Assembly (NCBI GenBank): GCA_019096065.1
Contig: JAGUCH010000002.1
Coordinates: forward strand, 14,334,501-14,398,500
Origin: Paracyclopina nana
Taxonomy: Eukaryota > Arthropoda > Copepoda > Cyclopoida > Cyclopettidae
Direction of reading: 5' to 3'
DNA length: 64,000 nucleotides
In this document: positions 9,868 through 20,786 of the stretch, piece after piece
Position numbering within the stretch: the stretch's first letter is position 1
How the letters are laid out: each line of letters begins with the position of its first letter
Made by a program: the position numbers and the translations under genes
The notes under the pieces: model-generated
What the model was told of the DNA's origin: nothing
What the model saw: only the letters and a program-made list of their open reading frames with translations
Databases searched by the model: none

Positions 9868-10678
9868 TATGGGCTAGCTCATTTCAATAAACGAAATCAA
9901 TGAAGACTACTTGCCGGTGATCTTGAAGGCTTCTACCAAGCGAATGGTTCCGATAATGGTGGGCAAAAGAAGGCGACACAAAAAATGACAAAATTGGGCA
10001 CCCAAAGCGTTGATTGTTTTCTTTTCGCTCTCTTTTTGTGATATTCTCAAGTTTGAAAATTATGACCGATTTTCTAAGTCAATCTTACTTTGAATTTTGA
10101 AGAAAGAAGTCAAATGAGCTGTTCCTTGCAACTTTACCGCCAAAATATGCGTCAATTATTTTTAAAAATTATGAAAAACACCATAAAAAATTGGGGTGGT
10201 TCTGGCTAAAGTTAGGTACCACTTCAAGTGCTATTAACGTGCCCTTGACTAGTCCGCTCGGTAAAAACTTCGAGCGCGAAAAGAAAAACATTAAAAACAA
10301 AAACTCGGCCATTTAAAATTCCGGGAAAATTCACACTTTCTTTTAATTAGCGGATTAGAAAATTTCCGCGATCACGAAACGTGAGCCTTGTCAAAATCAT
10401 TTCTAGCACCTGGGTGGCACTTTCTGCGATGCTTTTTGAGTTCCCGTTGTTGATGACGTAATCAACAACGTTGAGAGAGAAGTCTTTCAAAAAGAGAGTG
10501 GGTGAGTCAGCTTGCAAATTGTCAGAGGCCAACACCAAAAAAATATCTAAGGTAAAAGAATGCTGTTCTTCTTGAGCGACCTTGGTGACAAATTACTCGC
10601 GCGGATTGATTTCCACTCTCGGGAAGCCCTTCAATGTGTACTGATTAAGCTATCTTTCTCTACAGCAGTCATTGCAAT
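9868..10678. other. Head-to-head intergenic region of TUBGCP2 and CDIPT
   Basis: Promoters for both genes should lie here. A pyrimidine-rich acceptor (TTTCTCTACAG, ending 10665) precedes the CDIPT ATG by 13 nt, so CDIPT has either a 5' UTR intron or a trans-splice site. A minus-strand open stretch at 10347-10560 ending GNFLIR looks protein-like, but I could not connect it to a start. A matching acceptor (TTTTACCTTAG) precedes part of it. I treat it as unproven. Confidence 0.4.
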
Positions 10679-11456
10679 ATGGAGGAATCCAAAGGCACCA
10701 AAGAAGTTGAGAACATTTTTCTATTCGTTCCCAATCTGATCGGATATGGACGAATATTCCTGGCCCTGCTGTCTTTTTGGTTTATGCCAACCAATTACGT
10801 AGCTGCTGGGTGGTGTTATATCTTAAGCGGCCTCCTGGACGCTTTTGACGGTCATGCAGCCAGGCACTTTAACCAGTCTACCAAATTTGGAGCCATGCTG
10901 GACATGTTGACCGACAGGTGTGCCACCATGTGCCTTTTGGCGACCCTGGGCACCTTCTATCCCAATTGGCTCTTCTTTTTCCAGCTGTCAATGACCATTG
11001 ACATTAGCTGCCACTGGATTCATTTGCACACAACCCTCCTTCAGGTAATGCCGAATTTCTGTTTTCCAGACGAGCTGCTTTTATCTATGAATATACTCTC
11101 ATAGGGAAAAACTAGTCACAAGTATATGGATGACAAGGCCAACCCCATCATGCGAATTTATTACACCTCCAGACCGGTCTTGTTTGGCATGTGTGCCGGC
11201 AATGAAATCTTCTACGCATCCCTCTACCTCCTCCACTTCACTTCTGGGCCATTTTACATCTTCAACATCACAGCAGTTCTGTGCTTCCCTGTGGCAATTG
11301 CCAAGCTGGCCATTGCTCTCTTTCAAGTACGCCGCTATGCACTTTCTAATTTAAAAGCAATTTTATGGTGTTCTTTATTTTCAGGGCTATCTTGCCTGCA
11401 TTAACCTTAGTATCGTGGACACTGAGGAACGTAAGAGCCTCAAGAAAGCAGATTAA
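10679..11456 (+). CDS. CDIPT: CDP-diacylglycerol-inositol 3-phosphatidyltransferase (PI synthase)
   Basis: Exons 10679-11044, 11105-11326 and 11385-11456 give 219 residues (human 213). It joins CDP-diacylglycerol and myo-inositol to make phosphatidylinositol in the ER membrane. The CDP-alcohol phosphotransferase signature DG-x2-AR-x8-G-x3-D-x3-D is complete in DGHAAR...FGAMLDMLTD, with all catalytic aspartates. Several hydrophobic helices follow, and the conserved GKTSHKYMD and NPIMRIYYTSRPVLF segments lie after the first intron. Introns are 60 and 58 nt. The product ends with a lysine-rich KSLKKAD. Confidence 0.95.
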
Positions 11457-11665
11457 GAGGATCATCAACTACGATAATTTCATCTGAACAACTAGCACTT
11501 TAATCTGATCTCCTACTTATGATCATGTCCTTGTAGATTTGCATCCAAACTGTTACTATTTAAAGCAGAATGTACGTACAGTAGTTGAATATGCTGAGAT
11601 ATGAGAGTTGAGTTGAAAAGCAGCTGAGAAAGTCTCAATGCAACTTTGTGCACTCTTCTGATACA

Positions 11666-13781
11666 ATGAGAGCTCGAAAACTTGATTCCACCCAAAAAGA
11701 AAGGCTATTTCGCATTTTGTGCAACCCAGCAGTTTTCAAGAGTAAGCTTACTAGACAGCCTGTAAATTTGTGTAGTGGGAACTTCAGCGGCGAGACGTGC
11801 AATAATTGCAATCAAGAAGTCAAGCTTCTTTTGACTCCAGTGGAAAAATGGAATTGCTTTCAAATGAGGCGTTCAATGGCTTCAAAATTTCAGCAGCGTG
11901 CCGAGCCTCAGTCAGCCTTTGTTAGAGTTGATCCTGAAGGCTACGTTCCCTTTTTTGGTCCAAGTGGAATTGAGCGGGCCATTGTAGAGCCTGGGAGAGT
12001 TGACGAGGATGCACTTGAAGATCTTCTACATGAACTAAGAAATATTCATGAGCGTCTAATCGAGGAAGAAGGGACTCCTAGCAAAAAACCAAGATTTGAA
12101 GGACTATCTCAAGGAATTTTTCGGAGACCTGCCTTGGACTTAAGTTGCCAAGAGGCTGACGTTAGCAATGCTGATGAGACGGGCGTGACATTTGAGAAAG
12201 CGCGCAAAACTGTGGATGACAGTGCGCAAAGAATTGAGCGTCCTCTGCAAAAAAGCTCTGAGAACTTACAAAATGTCGTGCTGCCCTCAACTAGTGGCTG
12301 TTTCAACATTTCCTTGAGTCAAACAGGGGATCCTTTAACTCGAAATGAGGAAAATGTTCAAGACTCGTCGATTGTTCGGAACGCAAGTTCAGATGCCTGC
12401 AGATTTTTTACTATCGAACCACCTAATAATAGCTCCTCGTTGAAAACAGGCGAGAGCAATTCATTCCGTGAAGAAATTGAAGAAAGGTTGGATCCGGTTC
12501 CTGATGAACCTAGAAAAGCATTGGAAGAACTGAATGCTTTTTGCGATCAGGTTCAAGCCAGATTAGATCGGTCTCATAGCAGTACTCATTCAACCGCCGA
12601 GTCCCATGATGATCATATCCCTGGTTTGGGGGGCTCGTCACATTTTGCCGATGTCACTAGTTCAGAACGCTCAGAGCTGCGTGACAGTCAGTCTGATGAA
12701 GGCTCCAAGACACATAGTATGTCATCAACTAAGGCTGAAGACGAGGCTGATCATGATGTGAGTTTTTTAGATGCTTCCTTACTCTCTTCAACCAGGACTG
12801 GTGACGAGGACGGAGCAGATGCAATGCTAGAAGGCCACGTTTCTCGTTACATTGGGCATTACATGACAACTTTGGAAGAAGTGACTGAAGAAGAATCTAT
12901 GCAGAGTAAGTCACTTGAAGAGCAGTCCATCTTGAGAAGATTGCCAAGAGAGGAAGACGAGTTGTCATTGCTTCAATCAGAAACGCATGATTTTGAAGAG
13001 GGAAAGAAAAAAGGGAGGAAAACCATGTTCATGCCTAGCAGAAATGATGAAAGCTCGCAAGAAAATGAAGATAGCATAGGCAAATTTGCCAATACAGTTA
13101 GCTTGCCCCTTGTAGACTATTGCTCCGATGCAGATGATGAGCAAGACAACGCGGAGGCTCCAAGCATTCAAAATCCAATAAATCAGAAAATAAGATTGCC
13201 GTTGGTTGACTATGAATCAGAAGAATCAATAAATAGCCAACTTGAAGGTAATGACAGTGGAAGTGAAGGCATAGAAAATGTTGAAATAAGCAGGGAAAGA
13301 CCAGCTGGAGCTGCCGTGGCTATGTCAAGCCTAGTCACCAATCGCGAGTAAGTGATCACTTGATAAATGTTTCTGTAGTCATTTTTAAATAGATTTTTTC
13401 CAAGGAAGGATAAATGGAATATCTCCCTCATGCTCAAGATCAGAGGAACCTGTTCCTGCACCCACCGCGACATCGTCATGCAGTAATGTCAGGAGAACTT
13501 TGTCAGTTCGGGCAGGTGTGACATTTCCTGTTAGAAGGATGATCACCAAACTGAAATCGTTGACTCGATTGAGAGTATGGATCAATTCGGGTGTGTACGC
13601 AGCTGCGGTCCTTGAATATTTAGTCAAAGAAGTGCTTGACTTGTCTGGCGCGATAGTTTATCGCCAAGGTAAGAAAATAATTATGCCAAAGCATCTAAAT
13701 ATCGCCTTAAAGTACGATCAAGAACTTCATGAGCTAACAAAAAATGCCATATTGCCTGAAGTGACAAACGAGCCTGAATAA
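11666..13781 (+). CDS. Acidic 560-residue region spliced to a histone H2A fold
   Basis: Exon 1 runs from the ATG at 11666 and is open until a TAA that overlaps a GTAAGT donor (GT at 13348). The next exon encodes a clear H2A fold: RAGVTFPVRR, VYAAAVLEYLVKEVLDLSG, KKIIMPKHLNIALKYDQEL. In H2A numbering E56, E61, D90 and E92 of the acidic patch are kept, E64 is Asp and E91 is Gln; loop L1 is one residue short and the C-terminal docking tail is short. No ATG precedes the fold in its frame, so it must be spliced to something upstream. Two splice choices join the frames: 13348-13408, or donor GTAATG at about 13248 to 13392. Other AGs would instead end the protein at 13484. The long N-region is rich in Asp, Glu and Ser and repeats LPLVDY near residues 480 and 511. 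AATAAA overlaps the stop, so the mRNA is probably polyadenylated. Confidence 0.65.
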
Positions 13782-14155
13782 ATATTTTGAGTATGTATAA
13801 AAAAATAATCGTCTTTGTTCATGCTCAAGTAGTGGCTTAAATGGAAAAATCGGAAACGGAAATTAACGAAGTGTTTAATGTATCGATTAGAATCATGGCA
13901 ATCTTGCCACTTGTGAACACTTTATGTCCATTACCAACCTTAGAAACTAATTAAACTGGCAGAAATTATTAATTCGTTTATTAATTATTACGTAAGCAAT
14001 CAAGATATTTACGCTTATTTTTTGCTGCTTGCATTTTCCGCCAAACGACCATTGCGTTATTTGCGCTGGCTGCTTGGTCTATTCACTTCCGGTTCCGATT
14101 CCCGCCAAAATATTATCAGCGGAAAGAAACAGTTGACTTGAATTTGAAACCAAAA

Positions 14156-17100
14156 ATGGCTTCTCTGTCGACTCCCAGAAGCGCAGTGTCTCTTACTGCG
14201 AATGATACCACGGTAGATGAAGATGGAGACTTTTTCATCGATGTTGATAGCCTTCAAGCTCATGGCGTCAATATGGCGGACTTGAAGAAGCTCAAAGCTG
14301 TGGGCATTTGCACAGTCCGCGGCCTTCGGATGATCACTAAAAAGAAACTCTGCGCTATCAAAGGCCTTTCTGAAGCCAAGGTAGACAAGATAAAAGAAGC
14401 TCTAATGAAATGCAGCGGGGGAGACAGTATTTTCATCACTGCTCTTCAAGCATCGGTTCGTCGCAAGAATGTTTTTCATTTGGCTACTGGAAGCCAAGAA
14501 TTGGATAAACTACTCGGCGGTGGCCTCGAATCCATGGCCATTACAGAGGCTTTCGGAGAGTTCAGGACCGGCAAGACTCAACTTTCACATACATTGTCTG
14601 TGACAACTCAAATGCCGGGAGCTAACGGCTATAGTGGCGGCAAAGTTGTCTACATTGACACCGAAAACGTAATGGTTAAGTTGTCTTGTAATTAAGTTCT
14701 CTTATATTCTCCTCAACTTTGCAGACTTTCCGCCCCGATCGACTACGCCCCATTGCTCAAAGATTCAATCTCGATGAGGAAGCAGTTATGGAGAACGTGT
14801 ACTACATTAGAGCATACACTTCTGATGAGCAAATCGAGATCATGGATTCAGTTGCTGCACTCTTTCATCAAGAACCTGGCGTTTTCAAATTGCTAATAGT
14901 GGATAGCATTATGGCCTTGTTTCGCGTGGATTACTCCGGCCGTGGAGAACTAGCTGACCGACAACAAAAACTGGCTCAGGTAGGCTATTTTACTCGCAGG
15001 GTACATTCATCAACCTTTGTAATTTATGCTCGCTCAACAGCTACAGTCGACAATTAGTCCTCATTGTCCAGACTTTCAAAAAGCAGGAATCAAATTAAAG
15101 TGGACGTCTTTTTTGCACTTATTCTAAGTAAGCTTCTTTTAATAAGAGCAATAATTACCCTGCTTGTAATCTGTTACTTGTAATCCACCGTGGATGAACG
15201 GGAGCATTAACTCATCTCTTTGGCAGGCCCATACACAATTTTTGAACTCCCACGCAACAACATGCATTGCTTTGCAATATGTGAGCGCGCGTTGATGTGG
15301 GATGTACACTGCTCCTAACTAACTAGCGCTTTTTGCTTTTGTCCTGCTATTACGAATTCCACCAAAATTAGAATTTGAATCCAAGCTAAGTCTGTTAATG
15401 TGTATTTGGCCTTTGTTTCAATCATGTAGGTATTTTCAAAATATTTTTAAAGCTCCGTTGAAAACTTGTTTGTCCACTTTACCGTTGATTCGATAATAGT
15501 AGATGTTTGTTAAGGTCCACAGCTACACAGCAGTTCTTAAACCTAACCTTCTTGGTACGTATCCGAGGCGTTTGTTTTTGAGGTCTTTCTTAAAATATGG
15601 GCCAGTTATGTGGCTCATATCGAGACTCATCCTCTGAAACCTCATCAGTGTGCTCATTTAGCTCTGAAGAAAAACCTCGAGAAATAGTCAAAACTAGAAA
15701 CGTGCATAAGCATAAGAAAGAGCCAAAAGTGAGTGAGGACAAAAAGGAAATCGGTAGCCGAAGAGCTCCCAAAAAAATCGTCAAAAAAGGCCCAGTCAAA
15801 GGTGCCAAGAAATCAGGGTCCAAGCAAAAGAACCGACGCAATTTGCTAAACAACTCCGATGACAAGTGGGCTGAATGGCAAGCTAGTGAAGAAGCCAATC
15901 GAGCAGAACGAAAGGTGAAGAAGTTTAGATTTTTGAACCAATACGAGTTGGACGACTTGAGAAGAGGAACCATCGTATATGACGAGAGAAGAGGCAAATA
16001 TGCCATAGAAATAGAAGATATTGAGGACTCTTATGAAAATGCGTGTAAAAAGGAGCAAAGACTGAGGAGGCAGCGAAAAGTGAATGAAAGCTTGAATTGG
16101 CGTTTGTATTAAGAACACCAATTATTTAGCGAGCAATTTCTTGACAAGAAAACATGCCCCAAATTCAAATTGCATAGTGCCCATCAAATGAGAATTGACA
16201 CCTACGCTGAGGTTGTTAAAACTGCGTGGCCGCCTAAATTGCCACAAAGAAGAATCAAGTTATTGTGCCTTTGTGCCTGTGATTCAGTTGGCTTAAAAAG
16301 TTGACTGTCAAGTTTTCATCGCACAGAAATTTGTATCAGTTTTAGTGATACTGAAAATATTCAATGCTATGGGCACCAATTGCACAAAAAATGTCGATGA
16401 CAGCTCTGATGATAGTGCAAGTGATATATCCTGCAATGAAGAGATAAGGCGTAGAAGCGTGACCAAACGTGCACAAAGTAATCATGAGCCGAAACGAAGA
16501 AGCTCGAGGAGAAAAGTACAAGCTGACAGTGAATCAGATGGAGAAAACGATGAGGAAAATGGGTGGCAGGCGTGGGCAGAGGAACAGAACGCGAACGTTG
16601 AGCACAAAAAGGTGAAAAAGGAAAAATCGAAAAACCAGAACAAGAAGCTCTGTCCTCATGTGAAGAAGCAGAGTCGATTTCAGAAGAAAAATCAGAATAA
16701 GAGCAAGAAGTATTTGAAGAAGGCTGCCAGAAAAGGCTGATTATTCATTCTCTATCAGCTCTAAAGGAGGCATATCCTCATAATTGTGCTTATTATTATG
16801 GGGTACAATTTTGCTGAAGTCCATAAGCATTTTTTCCTCAACTTCAAGGAACGTTGACTGCTTTTCCGTCTTTTTGATGTTTGTTTGCTTCCTTAGCACA
16901 GTATTTTTTGCTTTGGGTATGATAACCACTAAGTGACCAGTTGTCTTGGACCGTTCAGCTTTCCCCGAGTCTGGGCAGACTTCCTCCAAAAAGCGCAACT
17001 GGAAAATTTTTCCATTGATCGTAGCTCTGAAAAATAAAATGTTAGTAGAACGCATATTTATTTTCAAATTTCGCTTTACTTGAGAAATGTAGGCTGGACA

Positions 17101-18475
17101 TCAAGGTCCACCAGAGAAGTGTCCAGATGCTTGAATATTTTTAGCTCTATTCTGAGGTTGCACTCGTCGCTGTCGTCATACCGGAAGTCTATGTTGGCTT
17201 CATTGACATTTAAAGGCTTTCCATTATCGTCAAATAGTCGCTTAGCTCGCTTTTTCCCCTTAAAGTGAAGCTCGTCTTCAAAAAGGTGGGCATTCTTGGC
17301 TTTTTCGTCCATCTCTTCGAGATATTCGCGAAACCGCGCGCTTTCCTTGCGATACTCTGGGCTATGTTTGGCCACTGACTGGTAAAAGTTTTGTCTTTGC
17401 GCGTCCAAATCTAGGTTGGGGTCATTGTAACATTTTGATTTCTCCTTGATTTCCTCTTCGAGCTTCACCCTTTCAGCCTCCCTCTTAGCTACGTAAGAGC
17501 CTTGATCCTCGAGAATACTTTGCCTTATCGTTGGTAGATTTTGAATCGCTTTAATTCGTTCAGATTTTTCTACTGGGGTACCATCTAAGAATTGCAACTG
17601 CGGTAGGGAGGCCACGACATAATCACGGTAGAACTTGAACTCTGTGCAAGGATTTCCCATGAGAAACAAAGATTTCAAATGACGGTTGGCCTGCAGAACT
17701 TCAATGCTCGTGATTTCTCCAATAAAGTTCAGTGTGAGATCCAACTTTTCCAGTTTCTCTAGGCATTCCGTGTTTTCGATCCTCTCTATATTGTTCATGG
17801 CCAAATTCAAGTATTCCAATAACTTGAGCCTGTGCAGGTTTTCAATTTTTTCAATACAATTGTCCTATTGGAAAACGCAAAGCAATTTTGGTCAATCCAA
17901 CTTTGAACTCAGTGCTACATGTATTCACCTGAAATTGTAATATGCGCAAGTCTGCGCACACCCTGTTGATGTACTCGATTTTTTCCAGTTTTTGCTGATG
18001 CAAAGAAATCTCTTCGAGGGTGGGAAGATGCCCTTCATTGTGTTCGGCTCTCGAGACGAGCAATTCATCAGTGATTCGCACCATGCTTTATTATGGCGAG
18101 GAAAAATCTTGATAGCATGTTTAATCAATAAAAAGCCGAGTTATTATTCAGCGCTTGATCAATATAACCGTACTATAATGGAGAATGTAATTGCAGATGA
18201 TGTCGAGGCTTCAGAAAATTTCCGAGGAATACAACGTGGCCGTGTTCATCACCAACCAAATGACCTCAGACCCCGGAGCCACCATGTCATTTCAAGCCGA
18301 CCCTAAGAAACCGATTGGTGGCAACATCATAGCCCACGCTTCCACTACGAGATTGTATTTGCGCAAAGGACGAGGGGAGAACCGCATTGCGAAGATCTAC
18401 GATAGCCCTGACATGCCCGAGAGCGAGGCCACCTTTTCCATAACTTGCGGCGGAGTCAATGATGCCAAGGATTGA
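14156..18475 (+). CDS. DMC1: Meiotic recombinase DMC1, with genes nested in its last intron
   Basis: Exons 14156-14668, 14725-14979 and 18197-18475 give 348 residues (human 340). DMC1 forms filaments on single-stranded DNA and drives strand exchange between homologues in meiosis. Features: helix-hairpin-helix N-domain ([17 protein letters not shown]), [12 protein letters not shown], Walker [10 protein letters not shown] near residues 134-142, Walker [15 protein letters not shown], and [24 protein letters not shown]1 is preferred over RAD51 because of TENTFRPDRL and the [12 protein letters not shown] stretch. The first intron is 56 nt; the second is 3217 nt and contains three other genes. Exon 3 begins MMSRLQK after AATTGCAG. 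Confidence 0.93.
15597..16112 (+). CDS. Small basic protein with MGxxC start, nested in DMC1 intron
   Basis: Single-exon frame of 171 residues from the ATG at 15597 ([13 protein letters not shown]). The start is a short Ser-rich acidic stretch, then many Lys and Arg ([26 protein letters not shown]), then [11 protein letters not shown] and a charged C-terminus ending WRLY. Gly2 and Cys5 are compatible with N-terminal lipidation, but Gly at position 6 does not fit a classical myristoylation site. It shares its start pattern and a W-x2-W-x3-EE-x-N motif with the next gene. I do not recognise the family. It lies entirely inside the long DMC1 intron, on the same strand. Confidence 0.55.
   Translation: MGQLCGSYRDSSSETSSVCSFSSEEKPREIVKTRNVHKHKKEPKVSEDKKEIGSRRAPKKIVKKGPVKGAKKSGSKQKNRRNLLNNSDDKWAEWQASEEANRAERKVKKFRFLNQYELDDLRRGTIVYDERRGKYAIEIEDIEDSYENACKKEQRLRRQRKVNESLNWRLY
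16369..16740 (+). CDS. Second small basic protein with MGxxC start, nested in DMC1 intron
   Basis: Single-exon frame of 123 residues from the ATG at 16369 (MGTNCTKN). Gly2 and Thr6 fit an N-myristoylation site, with Cys5 available for palmitoylation. An acidic Ser/Asp part, a basic [10 protein letters not shown] stretch, then [12 protein letters not shown] and a very Lys-rich C-terminus follow. The layout and the W-x2-W-x2-EE motif match the gene at 15597, so the two look like diverged tandem duplicates. An out-of-frame ATG lies 5 nt upstream. Its stop (16738-16740) directly abuts the stop of DNAAF11 on the other strand. Confidence 0.55.
   Translation: MGTNCTKNVDDSSDDSASDISCNEEIRRRSVTKRAQSNHEPKRRSSRRKVQADSESDGENDEENGWQAWAEEQNANVEHKKVKKEKSKNQNKKLCPHVKKQSRFQKKNQNKSKKYLKKAARKG
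16741..18084 (-). CDS. DNAAF11: Dynein axonemal assembly factor 11 (LRRC6), nested antisense in DMC1
   Basis: Exons 18084-17929, 17864-17080 and 17026-16741 give 408 residues. Introns are 64 and 53 nt. It matches LRRC6: the start MVRITDELL and [11 protein letters not shown], leucine-rich repeats ([24 protein letters not shown]), the cap FLMGNPC and LPQLQFLDG, a coiled charged middle, and a CS-like C-domain with [25 protein letters not shown] and [12 protein letters not shown]. It helps pre-assemble axonemal dynein arms in the cytoplasm. Its presence implies motile cilia or flagella. The whole gene lies within the DMC1 intron on the opposite strand, with its start 112 bp before DMC1 exon 3. 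Confidence 0.93.
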
Positions 18476-18510
18476 AACGTTTCCCGCCACCATTTGAAAT
18501 GTCAGCTTGA

Positions 18511-18937
<427 letters not shown>

Positions 18938-18956
18938 AAGCTAGTTCAGTGCAATC
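18938..18956 (+). promoter_or_regulatory. 19-nt gap between TRIAP1 and RRN3
   Basis: The gap reads AAGCTAGTTCAG then TGCAATC before the RRN3 ATG. The AG at its centre could accept a spliced leader, though the pyrimidine tract is weak. There is no room for a separate promoter here. Confidence 0.35.
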
Positions 18957-20702
18957 ATGCGTTCCGCTCCCACGACGCCGAAAGGAGCCTCCCTTCTGCC
19001 AATCAAAAGCATTCTAAAGACTCCTGTGTCAATGTCGCCCAAAAGTGCTAATGGTGTGCACTTCGAGCCTCCAGACGATTTGGAGCGGACCCTCGAGGCT
19101 GCTGCCAATGATGCGCTTGGCCGTGAAGAGCTCGATGGTTTCATCACTCACATGAAGAACCAACAAGGGGCAGCACTAGTCGATTGGCTGCAGCGCATTC
19201 AAAATAACTTGAGCCTTCTGAAGCCTTCACTTGAGTCCTTCGTTCTGGCAATTCTGAACATTTCATGGGCTGACCAAGAGCGCCCAGTTGTGTCTGCTTA
19301 CAAGCACTTTTTAGCCAACCTGGTGTCAGCGCAAAACTATTACATGAAGCCTGTGGTCAAAATGCTCCTCATGACGATGATGGGTAGCAAGGATGCAGCC
19401 CCAAGTGATGACCAAAGTCTTGTATTTGAAAATGCCCACGAAGCTCTGCGTTTTGTGGTACACATTTCGCCTTTGGCTGCCACCACGTCTATCTTGTCTT
19501 ACGCCAAGTCCTCCATGCCCTTCATGATGACTCCGATGACTCACATGCACACCAACTTCATTGCCAACTTGCTCAAAATAACCGAATACTTGCCTGCAGA
19601 GCGAATACCGATTTTGACCCTCGTCGTTGACAGGCTGGTTCAACTAGATGCTCATTTGCCTCATGGTGAAGATCTCTATGAAGATGATGATGATGATAAC
19701 GACGACGGTGGCAATGATGAAAATGGCAAGCGGTCGAGACAAGACATTTGTAGGGATAACTTGGACATGGCTATGAAAGTGATGTTCGAGTTCATCACAG
19801 AGGACTTGTATCCTGACCTACTTAAAGTGTTCGAGTCCAACATTTTGCCCTCGTATGCCACAGGTCATGTGCAGTACCTCATGTTCTATGCTGTCAGCCT
19901 GAAGCCTGACATCTATGGTCCCCAATGGGTAGATTGGTTCTGGAGGTTGTTCACGTGCCCCAGCACACCTAGCATTCTACGGCAGTCTGCCATTGCCTAC
20001 ATTGCCAGCTTTATAGCAAGATCCAAGTGCATGGATGTCGCCATCTTGAGGCTTTACTTGCGCAAAATCACAGCTTGGATTCATGGATATCTGTCTGCCA
20101 GGTCTGACCCTGGAAATGACTACAACTGCGTGGATGTTCGAGCTCATGGCGCTTTTTATGCAGCTTGCCAGGCTGCTCTTTACATGCTGGCATTCAGGCA
20201 CGAAGAACTGATTCAAGGTCCCAAGAGTCTCGATTTTTTGTCCAAGCTTGGCTTGGGTCGGATTGTGACATGTTCACTGAACCCTTTGAAAGTGTGTCTG
20301 CCGCCTGTAGTCAAGAATTTCGCCGCCATTGCAAGGCATTACCAATTGGCTTATTGTGAAACAGTGATCCAAAGGAACAACCGGTTGGACTTGCCTGTGG
20401 TTGGAGTCATGTCGTCCAACACGAGTGTGGTTGGAATCGCCAAGCCAGCTTTGCTGGACACATTTTTCCCCTTTGATCCTTACCGTTTGCAAGAGTCCAA
20501 GAGCTTCATCTCCGGGATGTACCGCGAGTATCACGGTTCTCTCGCAGATGTGAGCAGCAGTAGCGAAGATGACTCCGATGATGAAGAGTCCGAGGATGAA
20601 GCTCTTGAACCCGAAACCAAAAGAAGAAGACTCAACAGCTCAGGGTCTCTGCTAGATTTCGACTATGAGACCCATCCTGGATTTCTCAAAGTGGATCACT
20701 AA
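18957..20702 (+). CDS. RRN3: RNA polymerase I initiation factor RRN3 (TIF-IA)
   Basis: Single exon, 581 residues. RRN3 binds RNA polymerase I and recruits it to rDNA promoters. The all-helical HEAT-like body is recognisable: WLQRIQNNLSLL, ERIPILTLVVDRLVQLD, then an acidic loop (EDDDDDNDDGGNDEN), LDMAMKVMFEFI, HVQYLMFYAVSL, FWRLFTCPSTPSILRQSAIAYI-like sequence and FFPFDPYRLQESKSFI. A second acidic patch (SSSSEDDSDDEESEDE) and a basic KRRR stretch lie near the C-terminus. It is downstream of TRIAP1 by 19 nt and converges on KIDINS220, whose stop is 84 bp away. Confidence 0.95.
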   Translation: MRSAPTTPKGASLLPIKSILKTPVSMSPKSANGVHFEPPDDLERTLEAAANDALGREELDGFITHMKNQQGAALVDWLQRIQNNLSLLKPSLESFVLAILNISWADQERPVVSAYKHFLANLVSAQNYYMKPVVKMLLMTMMGSKDAAPSDDQSLVFENAHEALRFVVHISPLAATTSILSYAKSSMPFMMTPMTHMHTNFIANLLKITEYLPAERIPILTLVVDRLVQLDAHLPHGEDLYEDDDDDNDDGGNDENGKRSRQDICRDNLDMAMKVMFEFITEDLYPDLLKVFESNILPSYATGHVQYLMFYAVSLKPDIYGPQWVDWFWRLFTCPSTPSILRQSAIAYIASFIARSKCMDVAILRLYLRKITAWIHGYLSARSDPGNDYNCVDVRAHGAFYAACQAALYMLAFRHEELIQGPKSLDFLSKLGLGRIVTCSLNPLKVCLPPVVKNFAAIARHYQLAYCETVIQRNNRLDLPVVGVMSSNTSVVGIAKPALLDTFFPFDPYRLQESKSFISGMYREYHGSLADVSSSSEDDSDDEESEDEALEPETKRRRLNSSGSLLDFDYETHPGFLKVDH

Positions 20703-20786
20703 GAAATTGTCTATTTTCGTTTATGCAATTACGCTAAATAGTAGGTAAATATTACTCTATTAATGATACAGATACGCATATTCCAG

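Noticed and set aside
10347-10560. Minus-strand frame ending GNFLIR as a gene
   Set aside because: The sequence looks protein-like, but no start codon or upstream exon in a matching phase could be found, so it stays unproven.
11758-11790. Extra intron near the start of the H2A fusion gene (GTAAGC donor at about 11741 to CTTCAG)
   Set aside because: Removing it shifts the frame into early stops, so the open reading is kept.
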